Shown here: positions 13,191 through 22,046 of the stretch, piece by piece
How the letters are laid out: every line of letters starts with the position of its first letter
How positions within the stretch are numbered: the stretch's first letter is position 1
Source of the DNA: a virus
DNA: 31,597 nucleotides
Virus record (IMG/VR): IMGVR_UViG_3300047357_000068
Location: 1-31,597 of that record
Reading direction: 5' to 3' (one strand)
The notes under the pieces: model-generated
Told to the model about the DNA's origin: nothing
The model's database searches: none
Seen by the model: only the letters and a program-made list of their open reading frames with translations
Position numbers and translations under genes: made by a program

Positions 13191-15271
13191 TATTGTTGCA
13201 CCCCTTGGGCCATGCCGCCGATCATGCGCATTTTATCTTGCTCGGCCTGCACGCGGGCCACGTCAACGGCTGTGCCGTATTCGCCGTAAATCTTTGCCGC
13301 ATCAACCAGCAGGTCTTGCGCCATCTGATCTCGCTTGAGGTCGTCATTGGCCGCTGCCTTCTGCATTTCAAGCTGCAACTTGGCCATATCAGTCTGAGCC
13401 TTTGTTTGCGCCTTCATTTGCTCTGCCTGCAAGAACGCAGCGTTTGGATCAGCCGCCTGACCTTGCTGCGCTTGAGCCTGCTGCTGCATCTGCAACATTT
13501 GCATTTCGATCTCAGGTGTAATTGGCGCAAAGTAACGGTCAGCATTGCGGATACCCGAAACAGCCAGCTGATCCGCCAGCGTGTTGCGAATGTTGGTCAG
13601 GCTAACCAAGCCGTTCATCGGCCCGTAGTTTTGGTAAACCATCGTTTGCATTTGCAGCGCTTGGTTTAGGGCTATCGCCTTCTCTTCCTCACGGCCAGTG
13701 CCGAGGCCCACATTTATGCTAACGTCAAAACCTGAATCCCAAACCCGTGGATCAACAGGCACAAACGTACCGTTCATCCGCATCATCTGTTCTTCGTCTA
13801 CGTTCTTGCTCATCAAGCGCAGCATAATGCCAAATAAGTCACGCATGCCGTCGGCAAGGTTGCGAACCATAACCTCAACTTGACCCGCTGCGGCCTGTAC
13901 AGTGGCCTGCACAGCGGCCTTTGTAGTTGACTGCATTGCATCAGGGTCTAGGCCCATTGAGGCTCTGGAAACGCCTGTCTTGCTCTCTACGAGGCCATCT
14001 AGGTATGTCAGCGCGCCAAGTGTCTGGCCTGCGGTGAATGGGACAGAAAGCTCCTGCACAGCGCCAGCTTGACGCATGCGCACGATTGCTCCGATTTCGT
14101 TGTTCAGCACGTCATCAATGTTGACTGCGCCTTCAACAATGCCGAGGCGTGGGTTGTTTGTCATCGCCACGTTGTCAAGGATAGAGCGCAGGACCGATGT
14201 GGCTGCGTCTTGGTCATCCATAACAATCTCGGCCAGTGAGCGGCCATAGAATGTGTGTGGCTCTGGGTCTATTTCAAACTTGGCAAACGGCAGCTCATCG
14301 CATGGCTCAAAGTCAAGCATTTCGTATGCCGTGCCACCGCATGTGATTTTGTGAAGGATGGGTACGCCAGTGCCTTCAACGTCAATGCGCATATAGGCTT
14401 CAGTCACGGCAACATTGCGCATGGATGGGTCTTGCACGTCCTCATCTGACGTATCCATGTCGTAACCGCGCCGCTCATATACCTCGGCTTCAGTCATGTC
14501 TGAGCCGCTCTCAAAGCTGTCCAGATTAAGCACCACGTCTGGGTCGTAGCCCATTGCAATCAAATCGCCAGCGCGCATGTCAGTGCGGTGAGCCACAACG
14601 TAGGCGTCGGCAAGGCTGCGAGCGTCACGGTTAATGAAGAACTCTTCAGGCGGAACGCTCTCAATGCACAGCTCACCCATTTCTTTCTGGCGGCTGAGTT
14701 TAACGCTGTGGATTGGCAGCTCAATCTCCATGCCCATTGGATCAATCTCAATGGTCATTTCAGCCGTATGCTCAAGCACAGTCACGCTGTCATCGTCCAG
14801 CAGGTAGGTATATTCGTCGTCAGACAGATCTGTGAACGTGTAAATCTCGGCCTCTGGATATGTCATCCAGTATGCTTTCACGATGCCTTGCTTTTTAACC
14901 AGCGCATCTTGGAAAGCGTCATTCATCACGCGGTAGCCGTTTAGCCGGGTAAACTCATGGTGCATAAACTCAGTGGCCTGCTCGGCCATTGCCACGTCTT
15001 CTGGGCCGTGAGGCACAAACTCAACGGGCTTGGCTGTGCTGAGGAATATGCGCATTAGGCTTGGCTTCACAGAACGCACGGTATCCCGTACCTTTGTGGC
15101 TACAACCTTGCTGCGGCCTTCCTCGTAACCAAGGTCAACCTCGCCATCGTAGTAGCGCTGGGCTTTGATCCGATCATCGCTGATCTCGCCCTCAACAAAG
15201 TCCACCGCGTCCGATATTGCGTCTTGGACAATGCTTTCGATTTCGCTGCGTGATTTTGGTTTAAGTTCCAT
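13190..15271 (-). CDS. Portal protein (SU10/phiEco32-like)
   Basis: A 693-residue protein, within the usual size for podoviral portals. The N-terminal helical region (SEIESIVQDAISDAVDFVEGE, then QRYYDGEVDLGYEEGRSKVV near 38-57) and RDTVRSVKPSLMRIFLSTAKPVEFVPHGPED match the SU10-like portal family. A Gln/Ala-rich coiled tail (about 590-670) would form the C-terminal barrel. It makes the dodecameric ring through which DNA enters and leaves. AAAGGA precedes the ATG. Confidence 0.93.
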   Translation of the reverse strand: MELKPKSRSEIESIVQDAISDAVDFVEGEISDDRIKAQRYYDGEVDLGYEEGRSKVVATKVRDTVRSVKPSLMRIFLSTAKPVEFVPHGPEDVAMAEQATEFMHHEFTRLNGYRVMNDAFQDALVKKQGIVKAYWMTYPEAEIYTFTDLSDDEYTYLLDDDSVTVLEHTAEMTIEIDPMGMEIELPIHSVKLSRQKEMGELCIESVPPEEFFINRDARSLADAYVVAHRTDMRAGDLIAMGYDPDVVLNLDSFESGSDMTEAEVYERRGYDMDTSDEDVQDPSMRNVAVTEAYMRIDVEGTGVPILHKITCGGTAYEMLDFEPCDELPFAKFEIDPEPHTFYGRSLAEIVMDDQDAATSVLRSILDNVAMTNNPRLGIVEGAVNIDDVLNNEIGAIVRMRQAGAVQELSVPFTAGQTLGALTYLDGLVESKTGVSRASMGLDPDAMQSTTKAAVQATVQAAAGQVEVMVRNLADGMRDLFGIMLRLMSKNVDEEQMMRMNGTFVPVDPRVWDSGFDVSINVGLGTGREEEKAIALNQALQMQTMVYQNYGPMNGLVSLTNIRNTLADQLAVSGIRNADRYFAPITPEIEMQMLQMQQQAQAQQGQAADPNAAFLQAEQMKAQTKAQTDMAKLQLEMQKAAANDDLKRDQMAQDLLVDAAKIYGEYGTAVDVARVQAEQDKMRMIGGMAQGVQQ

Positions 15272-15283
15272 TAATCGTGTCCT

Positions 15284-17230
15284 TTATTCGCTTGTAACCG
15301 CTGGTGTAGTAGCCATCAAGCCAACTTGCGCCAGCATGTCTGTCAGACGTTGCAGCTTTGTTTTGTCTTGCAAGCGTGAAGCCTCGCCCAACAGCTGACG
15401 AACCACTGCGTCACGCTCGGCACCTTGCAACGTGAGTATTTCGCCAATTTCACGGCGGATGTCGCCCGTGCCGTACATGATTTCGTCCATGATTTTATTG
15501 ACAGGTGCAGCTATGGCAGTCTTAACACGCTGCCCAACGCTGGGTGCATTGAAGCTCTCAGGGTCACGAAGGTCTCGCAATGCAGACTGCGCCTCTGTGC
15601 GGAAGCCTGTTTGCGAACCAGCAAGAACGTCAGATGAGGTTTTGGCAAACTCTTTTTCAGCAAGCAAGCGCTGGGTAATGGCCGCCGCACTTTCGTCGCC
15701 AACAAGCATCCTGAGCTTCTCAGCGTTCCAGCTTTTGCCAAACTCACCCCAAGCGGCGGCTGCATCGTTGCGAGACGTTCCCATAAGGGAGCCAATGTAG
15801 TCCCGTGCGCCCTTCTGGAAGGCAGCTCGTTCCATGTCAGACATGCCTGCAAGTTTTGCTTCCAATTCACGCGGAGACAATGCAGATGTTTTGCCGCCAG
15901 TAAATACCTTTTCGCCGTCCTCAACAGCGCGCTGGATAGCGGAAGCCTCAGAGTATCCGGACCGAGCCGCTGCGTAACTTGGCAGCTCGTCCAGCTTATC
16001 GTCAATTTTATGCAAGAATGGCTTGAGGTTTACAGCAACGCTCCCACCCTCCCTGAATATAACGTCGCTCAACGCTGATCTGACGTTGTGCAGCTTCTCG
16101 GCGCTAACGTCGCCTTTTGTGCCTAAATCTTTCAACACAGCATTCATTTGAGAGCGAACCGAGCGTGAAGCATCCTTGCCGTACAAAACCAGTGCGCTGC
16201 GCAGTGTGTTTACATCAAACATTTTATCGCTTTGAGTGGCAGCCTCATACATTGGGCCAAGCACGCCAGACTTGCGCTCTTGCTGAGCCAATGTTTCCTC
16301 AAACCCTACGTTTGGCCGGTCAATGCGCTGCGTCATAACATCTTCAACACGCTGACCTGCGCCTGCACCGCGAGCGCCTATTTCGCGGGTCAAAACCTCT
16401 TGACCTTGGCCGGGGATGGTCGCCAAGCCCTGAGCTAATGTGCGTGGGCGGCCCGGCACGTCGGCCAGCATAGCTTCTGGCCCAAGGCTTCTGAGATATG
16501 ACTGAATATCCTGAGCTGTCGCTTGAGGGCCAGACAGTTGACCAGCCACCCTGCGTGATGCTGCGCCACTGTAGCCACCGACACCGCGTCTGGTTAACTC
16601 CTGCGCGCCGCGTGTAGCTGCGCCAGCCACTCGACCAGCTACAGGTGAAACCATGCCGATTGTGCCGCCGACCGCAGTGGACAGAGGGTCAATTTCTGAA
16701 ACTCTTTCAGTGAAGCCGCCTTCGCCGCGACCGAATTGTGGCAGAGCTGTGGCCGCTGCGCCAACGCCGCCAGACGTGGTTATTTGGCCTAACACGGGTA
16801 ACTTTGATCCAGCTTTGAACGCCACCCCTCCGGGGGCAACCATGCTCGTGACTGCGCCAGAGGTTTGGCCTCTAGCGTATTGCTCGGGGGCTAGAAGCTG
16901 CAATGCTTCGTCAATCTGGCGCTGAAGGTCGCGGTACTTCGCGTAAGCTGCCTTTGCGCCCTCCATGTCGCCTGACTTCAAAAGCTCATTGGCAAAGTTG
17001 TAAGCGCCGCGAGCCTCGTCGTTTAAATTCATCATCGCGCCAGCTGTAAAGCCGCCGTATGTGGCACGAGTTTCAAGCTCGGCTTGCTTGGCGGGCTTCC
17101 GCTTCTCACGGGCGCGGTCCAATGCAGCCTGCTCACTTGCTGTGATTGTGCCGTTAGCCTCTAGTTTCTCCAAAACCTTGATGGCTTGAAGGATTTGTGA
17201 GGACTCAGCCGATGTCATCGTTTCCGCCAT
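15284..17230 (-). CDS. Putative internal virion/ejection protein
   Basis: A 648-residue, mostly helical protein with Ala, Gly and Glu-rich composition. A Gly/Ala/Val-rich, weakly hydrophobic stretch lies at about 130-210 (GGVAFKAGSK..., TSGGVGAAATALPQ, TAVGGTIGMVSPVAGRVAG), the rest being amphipathic helices. It precedes the portal and follows the lysozyme-domain gene, where podoviruses keep proteins ejected into the cell with the DNA. No catalytic motif was recognised. AAGGAG lies before the ATG. The role is inferred from size, composition and order. Confidence 0.75.
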   Translation of the reverse strand: MAETMTSAESSQILQAIKVLEKLEANGTITASEQAALDRAREKRKPAKQAELETRATYGGFTAGAMMNLNDEARGAYNFANELLKSGDMEGAKAAYAKYRDLQRQIDEALQLLAPEQYARGQTSGAVTSMVAPGGVAFKAGSKLPVLGQITTSGGVGAAATALPQFGRGEGGFTERVSEIDPLSTAVGGTIGMVSPVAGRVAGAATRGAQELTRRGVGGYSGAASRRVAGQLSGPQATAQDIQSYLRSLGPEAMLADVPGRPRTLAQGLATIPGQGQEVLTREIGARGAGAGQRVEDVMTQRIDRPNVGFEETLAQQERKSGVLGPMYEAATQSDKMFDVNTLRSALVLYGKDASRSVRSQMNAVLKDLGTKGDVSAEKLHNVRSALSDVIFREGGSVAVNLKPFLHKIDDKLDELPSYAAARSGYSEASAIQRAVEDGEKVFTGGKTSALSPRELEAKLAGMSDMERAAFQKGARDYIGSLMGTSRNDAAAAWGEFGKSWNAEKLRMLVGDESAAAITQRLLAEKEFAKTSSDVLAGSQTGFRTEAQSALRDLRDPESFNAPSVGQRVKTAIAAPVNKIMDEIMYGTGDIRREIGEILTLQGAERDAVVRQLLGEASRLQDKTKLQRLTDMLAQVGLMATTPAVTSE

Positions 17231-17240
17231 GATCGGCTCC

Positions 17241-18851
17241 TTACTTAATTGCTTCTAGAAGTTTTCTAGCCGCTTCGCGCTCTGCGTCGCCAGTGGGCGC
17301 TGGGCCTACTGGCGCCCTAAACGCTGCAAACGGGTCTGCGCGGTTATTCAGCAGCTCAAATGCTTCAGGCTGCGTGATGTCTTTGTTACGCAAGCGCTGC
17401 ACAATTCTAGCACCTTCTGCATCATACTCAGCAAGCCCGCGCATAGTGTTGATGATGATTTGGTTGCCGCCGGGAGAGTTAATTATGCGAGGCAATGATT
17501 GCTTGAAAAGTTCCAAGTCGGCGTCGGACATCGGACCAGATCCCGGAGGACGCTGCGCTGGGACAAGGGCGTTTATAAGTGCCGCTGCCGCTTGAATGTC
17601 ATCAAGTCCTTCAGTTTGGATGCCAAAGTTACCTGCAAACTGTTGTATGTTTGCGCCCATGCCGCTGTCAATATTGCTTAACAATGCCTCAAGTCGATTG
17701 ATCTGTGCGAGGCTTCTGGTCGCCGTTGAGCCAACTTTCGCAACATCAGCCAGAGCCGCTGCGTCCAGTTTTGCAAACTCTTCTTCAAATCTTTTCTCGC
17801 CAGCGGCCTCAATGGTTGTAGAGATATTTGGGGCAGAAGCCTTTTGAAGCGCAGTTTTATACTCAAGGAATGTTCCCTTGAACCCTTGGTTAACGGCTTG
17901 CTGATATTCCTTGATGCCGGCAGTTCTGTCATCCTTCGGCGTGGCAAGCAACTGGCCGGCCGCATCGGTTGGAGAAATCATGCCGCGCTCAACCATGTCA
18001 GCCAAGTCATCACGCTTCCTGAGCCGCAACATCTCAATGGTTTTATTTCGGTTGCTTGCCGCAATCCGCTGCGCACCAGCCTTACGAATAGCCTCGCCAC
18101 CGCCGCGCAGTTCCGGCAAAATGAGGGGATCAAGCGCAGCCGCAAAAGTCTGAAACCCTGTCAGCCCAGTATTCGGGTCAACGGCTGTTGCTGCGTCTTT
18201 CAGTGTTGACAGAAGCCCACGCATACCGCCCTGCTGCTGCTGCGCTGCCTGACCCATGTTGGGTGCGTTGTAAGTCTGCTCGCCGCCCATCATGTATGGA
18301 GCTTTGTTGGAAATGGCCATGTCTTGACCCCCTTGATTGCTTGTAAGTAAACCGCCCTTGGCAGTGGTCGCTGGCAGTGATGTAATGTCATCCACGTCAA
18401 CGCCTGCAAAGTTCGCCAAATCATTCATACGGCTGCCACGCCACTGCGCAATGCCATATGTGCCTTTACCGCCAGCAAGTGTGTTGCGAGCATCTGGGTT
18501 CATATCCTCATAGCTCTCAGCCATCAGGCGTCCAGTGATGCCAGCGGCCTGCTGCGGTGTGAGACCCTTTTCAGTCAGGTATCCGTAAGCAAACTTTGCG
18601 TTTGGAGAAATGACGCCGGGGTTGGATGTACCATCGTGCATTGCCGCGTAAACGCTGCTGGCATAGTTGCGAGCCTTCTCGTCCCCTGCGCCACCTGAGC
18701 GCTCATAGTATTTATCCCACAGCGTTGCATAGTCTTCTGGCGTTGAGGCGTTGGCCGCACGGAACTTCTCAAAGCCAGACTTTTCCTTTCCCTGCACTTC
18801 ATTCCAGAGAAAGTCCATTTGCTTTGCGAGAGGGATAAAACCTTTTGGCAT
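17241..18851 (-). CDS. Ejection protein with a circularly permuted tail-lysozyme domain
   Basis: A 536-residue protein. Residues 8-71 (AKQMDFLWNEVQG, then KYYERSGG) match the second half of the phage tail-lysozyme family (PF18013), normally after the first half. Residues 84-152 (YLTEKGLTPQQAAGITGRLMAESY, then GTYGIAQWRGSRMNDL) match the first half, including the probable catalytic Glu 112. The order is thus reversed. From about 180 on, the protein is a long helical virion-type region (coiled segments 270-330 and 350-420). It probably opens the peptidoglycan at the start of infection. ATG overlaps the upstream stop (TAATG), so the permuted order is the true N-terminus. Confidence 0.85.
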   Translation of the reverse strand: MPKGFIPLAKQMDFLWNEVQGKEKSGFEKFRAANASTPEDYATLWDKYYERSGGAGDEKARNYASSVYAAMHDGTSNPGVISPNAKFAYGYLTEKGLTPQQAAGITGRLMAESYEDMNPDARNTLAGGKGTYGIAQWRGSRMNDLANFAGVDVDDITSLPATTAKGGLLTSNQGGQDMAISNKAPYMMGGEQTYNAPNMGQAAQQQQGGMRGLLSTLKDAATAVDPNTGLTGFQTFAAALDPLILPELRGGGEAIRKAGAQRIAASNRNKTIEMLRLRKRDDLADMVERGMISPTDAAGQLLATPKDDRTAGIKEYQQAVNQGFKGTFLEYKTALQKASAPNISTTIEAAGEKRFEEEFAKLDAAALADVAKVGSTATRSLAQINRLEALLSNIDSGMGANIQQFAGNFGIQTEGLDDIQAAAALINALVPAQRPPGSGPMSDADLELFKQSLPRIINSPGGNQIIINTMRGLAEYDAEGARIVQRLRNKDITQPEAFELLNNRADPFAAFRAPVGPAPTGDAEREAARKLLEAIK

Positions 18852-19558
18852 TACATCAGGCCCGCGCCAAGCTGCAAGTAATTAAACAGGCCGGGTTGCA
18901 TGGAACTTGTTGTACTTTGCGGCGCTGGCGTAACCCCAAGAGCAGCCAGAGGTGCCTGCAATGCCTGCGTTGGTGCGCCTGTGTAGCCAGCGTATTGGCC
19001 TTTGGCTGCATCAATTAGCGCCTGCTGAATACCTTGCTGCAAGAGGCCTTGCTGCGCTTGCTGCTGCTGGATTGTTTGGCCTGTCTGAAACGCTTGCTGT
19101 CCAAGTCCACCGAGCTGGGACGCGGCACCGAGGCGAGCCTGACGGTCGGCCATCGCGGCCTGCAATGCCTGGCTGTAGTTTTGCTGACGTTGCTGCGCTG
19201 CCATATCGCCAGCCATGCGACCATATTCGCCAGCCATGACACCTTCAGCAACACCCTGACGCGACCCGCCAAATGCTCTGGCAGCAGTAGCCTGCGCGCC
19301 AAGCTGGTTCTGCGCCATTTCTTGCTGACGCGCAATGTCCTGCTGAGTGCGGTCAATTACTGCGCTGGTGTATGGGTTAGCATATGCGCCGACATTTAGC
19401 GGGCCTTGCATAGCTTGTTGAGTGCCTTGCATCGCTTGTTGCAATCCACCTGCCGCAGCTTGGTTTACGTTAAAACCCGGCTGAGGTTGAACCGATTGCA
19501 ACGCTCCAGTTTGAGGTTGTATTGATTGTACTGCTGCTGGTTGTGCTGCGCCTGCCAT
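18851..19558 (-). CDS. Gln/Ala-rich virion (ejection-type) protein
   Basis: A 235-residue, low-complexity protein, very rich in Gln, Ala and Gly. A central segment (ANPYTSAVIDRTQQDIARQQ, then LGAQATAARAFGGSRQGVAEG) is the recognisable signature of a coil-forming protein found in marine podoviruses. The Gln-rich ends probably make long helices. It follows the 489-residue gene by one base and overlaps the lysozyme gene. An internal or ejected role is likely; no enzyme motif is present. Confidence 0.7.
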   Translation of the reverse strand: MAGAAQPAAVQSIQPQTGALQSVQPQPGFNVNQAAAGGLQQAMQGTQQAMQGPLNVGAYANPYTSAVIDRTQQDIARQQEMAQNQLGAQATAARAFGGSRQGVAEGVMAGEYGRMAGDMAAQQRQQNYSQALQAAMADRQARLGAASQLGGLGQQAFQTGQTIQQQQAQQGLLQQGIQQALIDAAKGQYAGYTGAPTQALQAPLAALGVTPAPQSTTSSMQPGLFNYLQLGAGLM

Positions 19559-19559
19559 T

Positions 19560-21029
19560 TTATGAGTCCTTCTTAACTAAGCCAACCGCAAAGAATTGGG
19601 CTGTGCGCGCTGCAAAGTGAATAGCGCCTTTAACTGTACGTTTCTTACCGGAGGCAAATGCAATGTAATCACGGAACTCTTGGTAATGCTCGTGCGCCTT
19701 GCCTTGCTCGATTTTACTGCGGCCAAGGTGACGATAGCCTCTGCGGATTGCCTCGCCCCACCACTTGCCGTGCAATACATTCATGCACCAAACAACAGCT
19801 TCGCGCTTGGCCGATGGTGAAAACGCGCCTGAGCTGACTGCGTGTGTGGCGACTACGCAACCACCCTTGTCGCCAGTATCCGCACCGCCAGCCGCGTCAT
19901 CCCTCAATATAGGTCTTATCGAGGTTACGGGGGCGGCAGCAGTTGCGGCGGCCATCATGTCACGGTGAGCCGTACTGTCATTGTCCTGACTCACAGCGGG
20001 GGCCGCAACATAAGAACCTGTTGACGGTTGATATGTCATGCCCGGAGGTGCGCTGGCCTGCATCTCGGCAACAGTCGGGGTTTCAATCGGGTTGTTTGCT
20101 CCACCCACGTTGTATGAGGGGCCGAGTAGAATGTTACCAGCAAGCGTATTGCTGGCAAGTCCAGTGCCGAACTCGGTCAAATCATTCATTATTTGAGTGC
20201 CAGTGCCAGCAGTGGATGTGTCTGTTATGCCTGCTGCTGGATCAGTTATGTAGGCTGACGCTTGCTCACCGCCAGTAGGCTGACCGGGTACTATGGTTCC
20301 ACGCCCTCCGGCTACTGAAGGGCCAAGGTCGTAGCCAAGGTCAGTTGTTGTCCCATCACTATTATACATTATAGCCGGGCCGCCCTCTGTCATTGGGCTT
20401 GAATCGGGGTACTGACGTATGTCTGGGAAAGTAGAGGGTGTATTGTCAACATAACCGGGTGGTGTTTGAGTTGTGGGAGGTACGATAGTGTAAGGAGCCT
20501 CGTTTCCTTGAAAGTCTGTAGAAGTGTAATCTCCAGCCTGCGCAATGGCCAAGTCATTGGCTTGCTGCGCGGCAACCTGATCTGCCATTGTGCCATAACT
20601 GGTATAATCAATTGGAGCAAAGTTGCCAGCAGCAGCGCCGCCTGCGTATGGGTCAATAAAGAAGCTGTCGATGTAAGCCTTCTGGCCGGGACGACGCTCG
20701 CCCAACGTCTGCAATGATTCCTCATAGATTGGCGCGGCAGAGTAACCCTGCACGCCGCCAGCGTATGTCGTTGGCTCGGGCATGCCGCCCATAATGTCTT
20801 GCTGGGACATGCCACCACCCGGCACGCCAAAGGCACTTGCTGTCTGAGCGGTGCCTTGAAGCGCAGCCTGCTGCATTGGTGTGAGCGCAGCAACGTCTGG
20901 ACCGTAATACGGCGTATAGCCAATCTGCGAAATGCGCTCGGCTTTGTTTAGGTTGCGCTGTGCAGCGGCCTCAATGTATTCTGGGATTGTAACCGATGAG
21001 GTTGTTGATCCACCTTTTCCGCCAGACAT
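19560..21029 (-). CDS. Virion protein with a conserved Cys/Trp C-terminal domain
   Basis: A 489-residue protein. The first 390 residues are Gly, Ser, Thr and Pro-rich and look disordered or fibrous apart from a helical N-terminal part (IPEYIEAAAQRNLNKAERI, 15-33). The last 99 residues form a distinct basic, aromatic domain beginning GGCVVATHAV (Cys 391) and containing WCMNVLHGKWWGEAIRRGYRHLG, then HYQEFRDYIAF. It has the look of a compact Cys-led domain seen at the C-terminus of phage structural proteins. It lies in the ejection-protein gene group. Function is unknown. Confidence 0.65.
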   Translation of the reverse strand: MSGGKGGSTTSSVTIPEYIEAAAQRNLNKAERISQIGYTPYYGPDVAALTPMQQAALQGTAQTASAFGVPGGGMSQQDIMGGMPEPTTYAGGVQGYSAAPIYEESLQTLGERRPGQKAYIDSFFIDPYAGGAAAGNFAPIDYTSYGTMADQVAAQQANDLAIAQAGDYTSTDFQGNEAPYTIVPPTTQTPPGYVDNTPSTFPDIRQYPDSSPMTEGGPAIMYNSDGTTTDLGYDLGPSVAGGRGTIVPGQPTGGEQASAYITDPAAGITDTSTAGTGTQIMNDLTEFGTGLASNTLAGNILLGPSYNVGGANNPIETPTVAEMQASAPPGMTYQPSTGSYVAAPAVSQDNDSTAHRDMMAAATAAAPVTSIRPILRDDAAGGADTGDKGGCVVATHAVSSGAFSPSAKREAVVWCMNVLHGKWWGEAIRRGYRHLGRSKIEQGKAHEHYQEFRDYIAFASGKKRTVKGAIHFAARTAQFFAVGLVKKDS

Positions 21030-21391
21030 TATTCGAACTCCTTAACATAGGACGTGTGCAGTGGCTTCCAGCCGTGCTTCGCCAATGGTTTTTTCCAGCC
21101 AAAACGTCCCGTCATAGTCAATGCTGTGCATCCTTGCGCTTTGGCCCACTCTATCACATCGTTGTGCATATCCAAAATCTGATCCAATTCACCGCCGCCA
21201 AGGAACACGTTTAACAACTTCTTTCGTGGATATACCACGATTTCAGTTACTATGCACCCCTTTGGCGTTGGCCACAACTGCATCGTACCTTTGTAGATAC
21301 CTTCGGCCACATCAATGAAGTCATGCGTGCCGCCAGAATAACCCAGCGCCGCTTCAATCCAAGGCCGACATCTTTCAAGCTCTTTATCCAT
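21029..21391 (-). CDS. GNAT-like acetyltransferase-fold protein
   Basis: A 120-residue protein. An N-terminal helix (CRPWIEAALGYSGG) is followed by beta strands (QLWPTPKGCIVTEIVVYP, LLNVFLGGGELDQIL), a helix (HNDVIEWAKAQG) and a terminal GRFGWKKPLAKHGWK stretch. This order is that of a small GNAT-type fold, and I recall similar genes in phage tail regions. The acetyl-CoA loop is not clear, so it may bind rather than catalyse. It overlaps both neighbours (8 nt upstream, 1 nt downstream). Confidence 0.6.
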   Translation of the reverse strand: MDKELERCRPWIEAALGYSGGTHDFIDVAEGIYKGTMQLWPTPKGCIVTEIVVYPRKKLLNVFLGGGELDQILDMHNDVIEWAKAQGCTALTMTGRFGWKKPLAKHGWKPLHTSYVKEFE

Positions 21392-22046
21392 GTAACCTCG
21401 TAATAGACAAGGTTGACGCTGGCAGTGCAGGTAAAGGCGACGCGGCAGCCGTATAGTTTAAAAAGCCCTGCGTATTATCGACCATCCAATTGACCTCAAG
21501 GTAATCATTCGCCGCAAGGGTAAATACCTGCGTTCTGGATGTAACCAGCGTAGCGTTATTTTGATGTAAAGCGGTCGTCATAGCGCTGTTGTCAACATTA
21601 ACGCCGTTGACGCTGGGCCAAAAGTAAAAGTGAACAGTGCTGGCCGATGTCGATGAGACCTGCGCTGAGAACGAAAGCACATACTGTCCAGCCTCCTCAA
21701 ACACAATTCTGGACGCCGGAGTGCCAAGCGTAATGCCGTGATTGTGGGCCTGAGCGTCATACGTTAGCTTGTATGCCGTATTTGCAGAGGCGGCAGTTAC
21801 GTCAGCAGTAATAATAAAATCAGCGTGGCCATCCTCAAGCACAACTTGCCGCCACTCACCGTTTTTGCTCACAACTGGATACTGATTGACTCGATCCCAC
21901 ATAAGCGTGCCATCGTCAGCCGCACTTTCTCCACCAGTCTGCTGGACCAGCGGTGAGCGCGTTTGAGACAAGTAAGACATAAGGCGTCGGCCCCAAGTCT
22001 GCCAATCCTTGTCTCTTGGCTCTGGTGGACGGTTCTGCTGCGTCAT
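21384..22046 (-). CDS. Tail or head appendage protein with C1q/TNF-like domain
   Basis: A 220-residue protein. The first 70 residues (DKDWQTWGRRLMSYLSQT, then TLMWDRVNQYPVVSKNGEW) resemble a virion-attachment module. The remainder (75-220) is a Thr/Ser-rich beta sandwich with the rhythm of C1q-like trimeric domains, including VFTLAANDYLEVNWMVDN and a final LSITRL strand. Such domains decorate phage virions and bind surfaces. It overlaps the nozzle gene by ATGA. Trimer formation is inferred from the family. Confidence 0.7.
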   Translation of the reverse strand: MTQQNRPPEPRDKDWQTWGRRLMSYLSQTRSPLVQQTGGESAADDGTLMWDRVNQYPVVSKNGEWRQVVLEDGHADFIITADVTAASANTAYKLTYDAQAHNHGITLGTPASRIVFEEAGQYVLSFSAQVSSTSASTVHFYFWPSVNGVNVDNSAMTTALHQNNATLVTSRTQVFTLAANDYLEVNWMVDNTQGFLNYTAAASPLPALPASTLSITRLHG

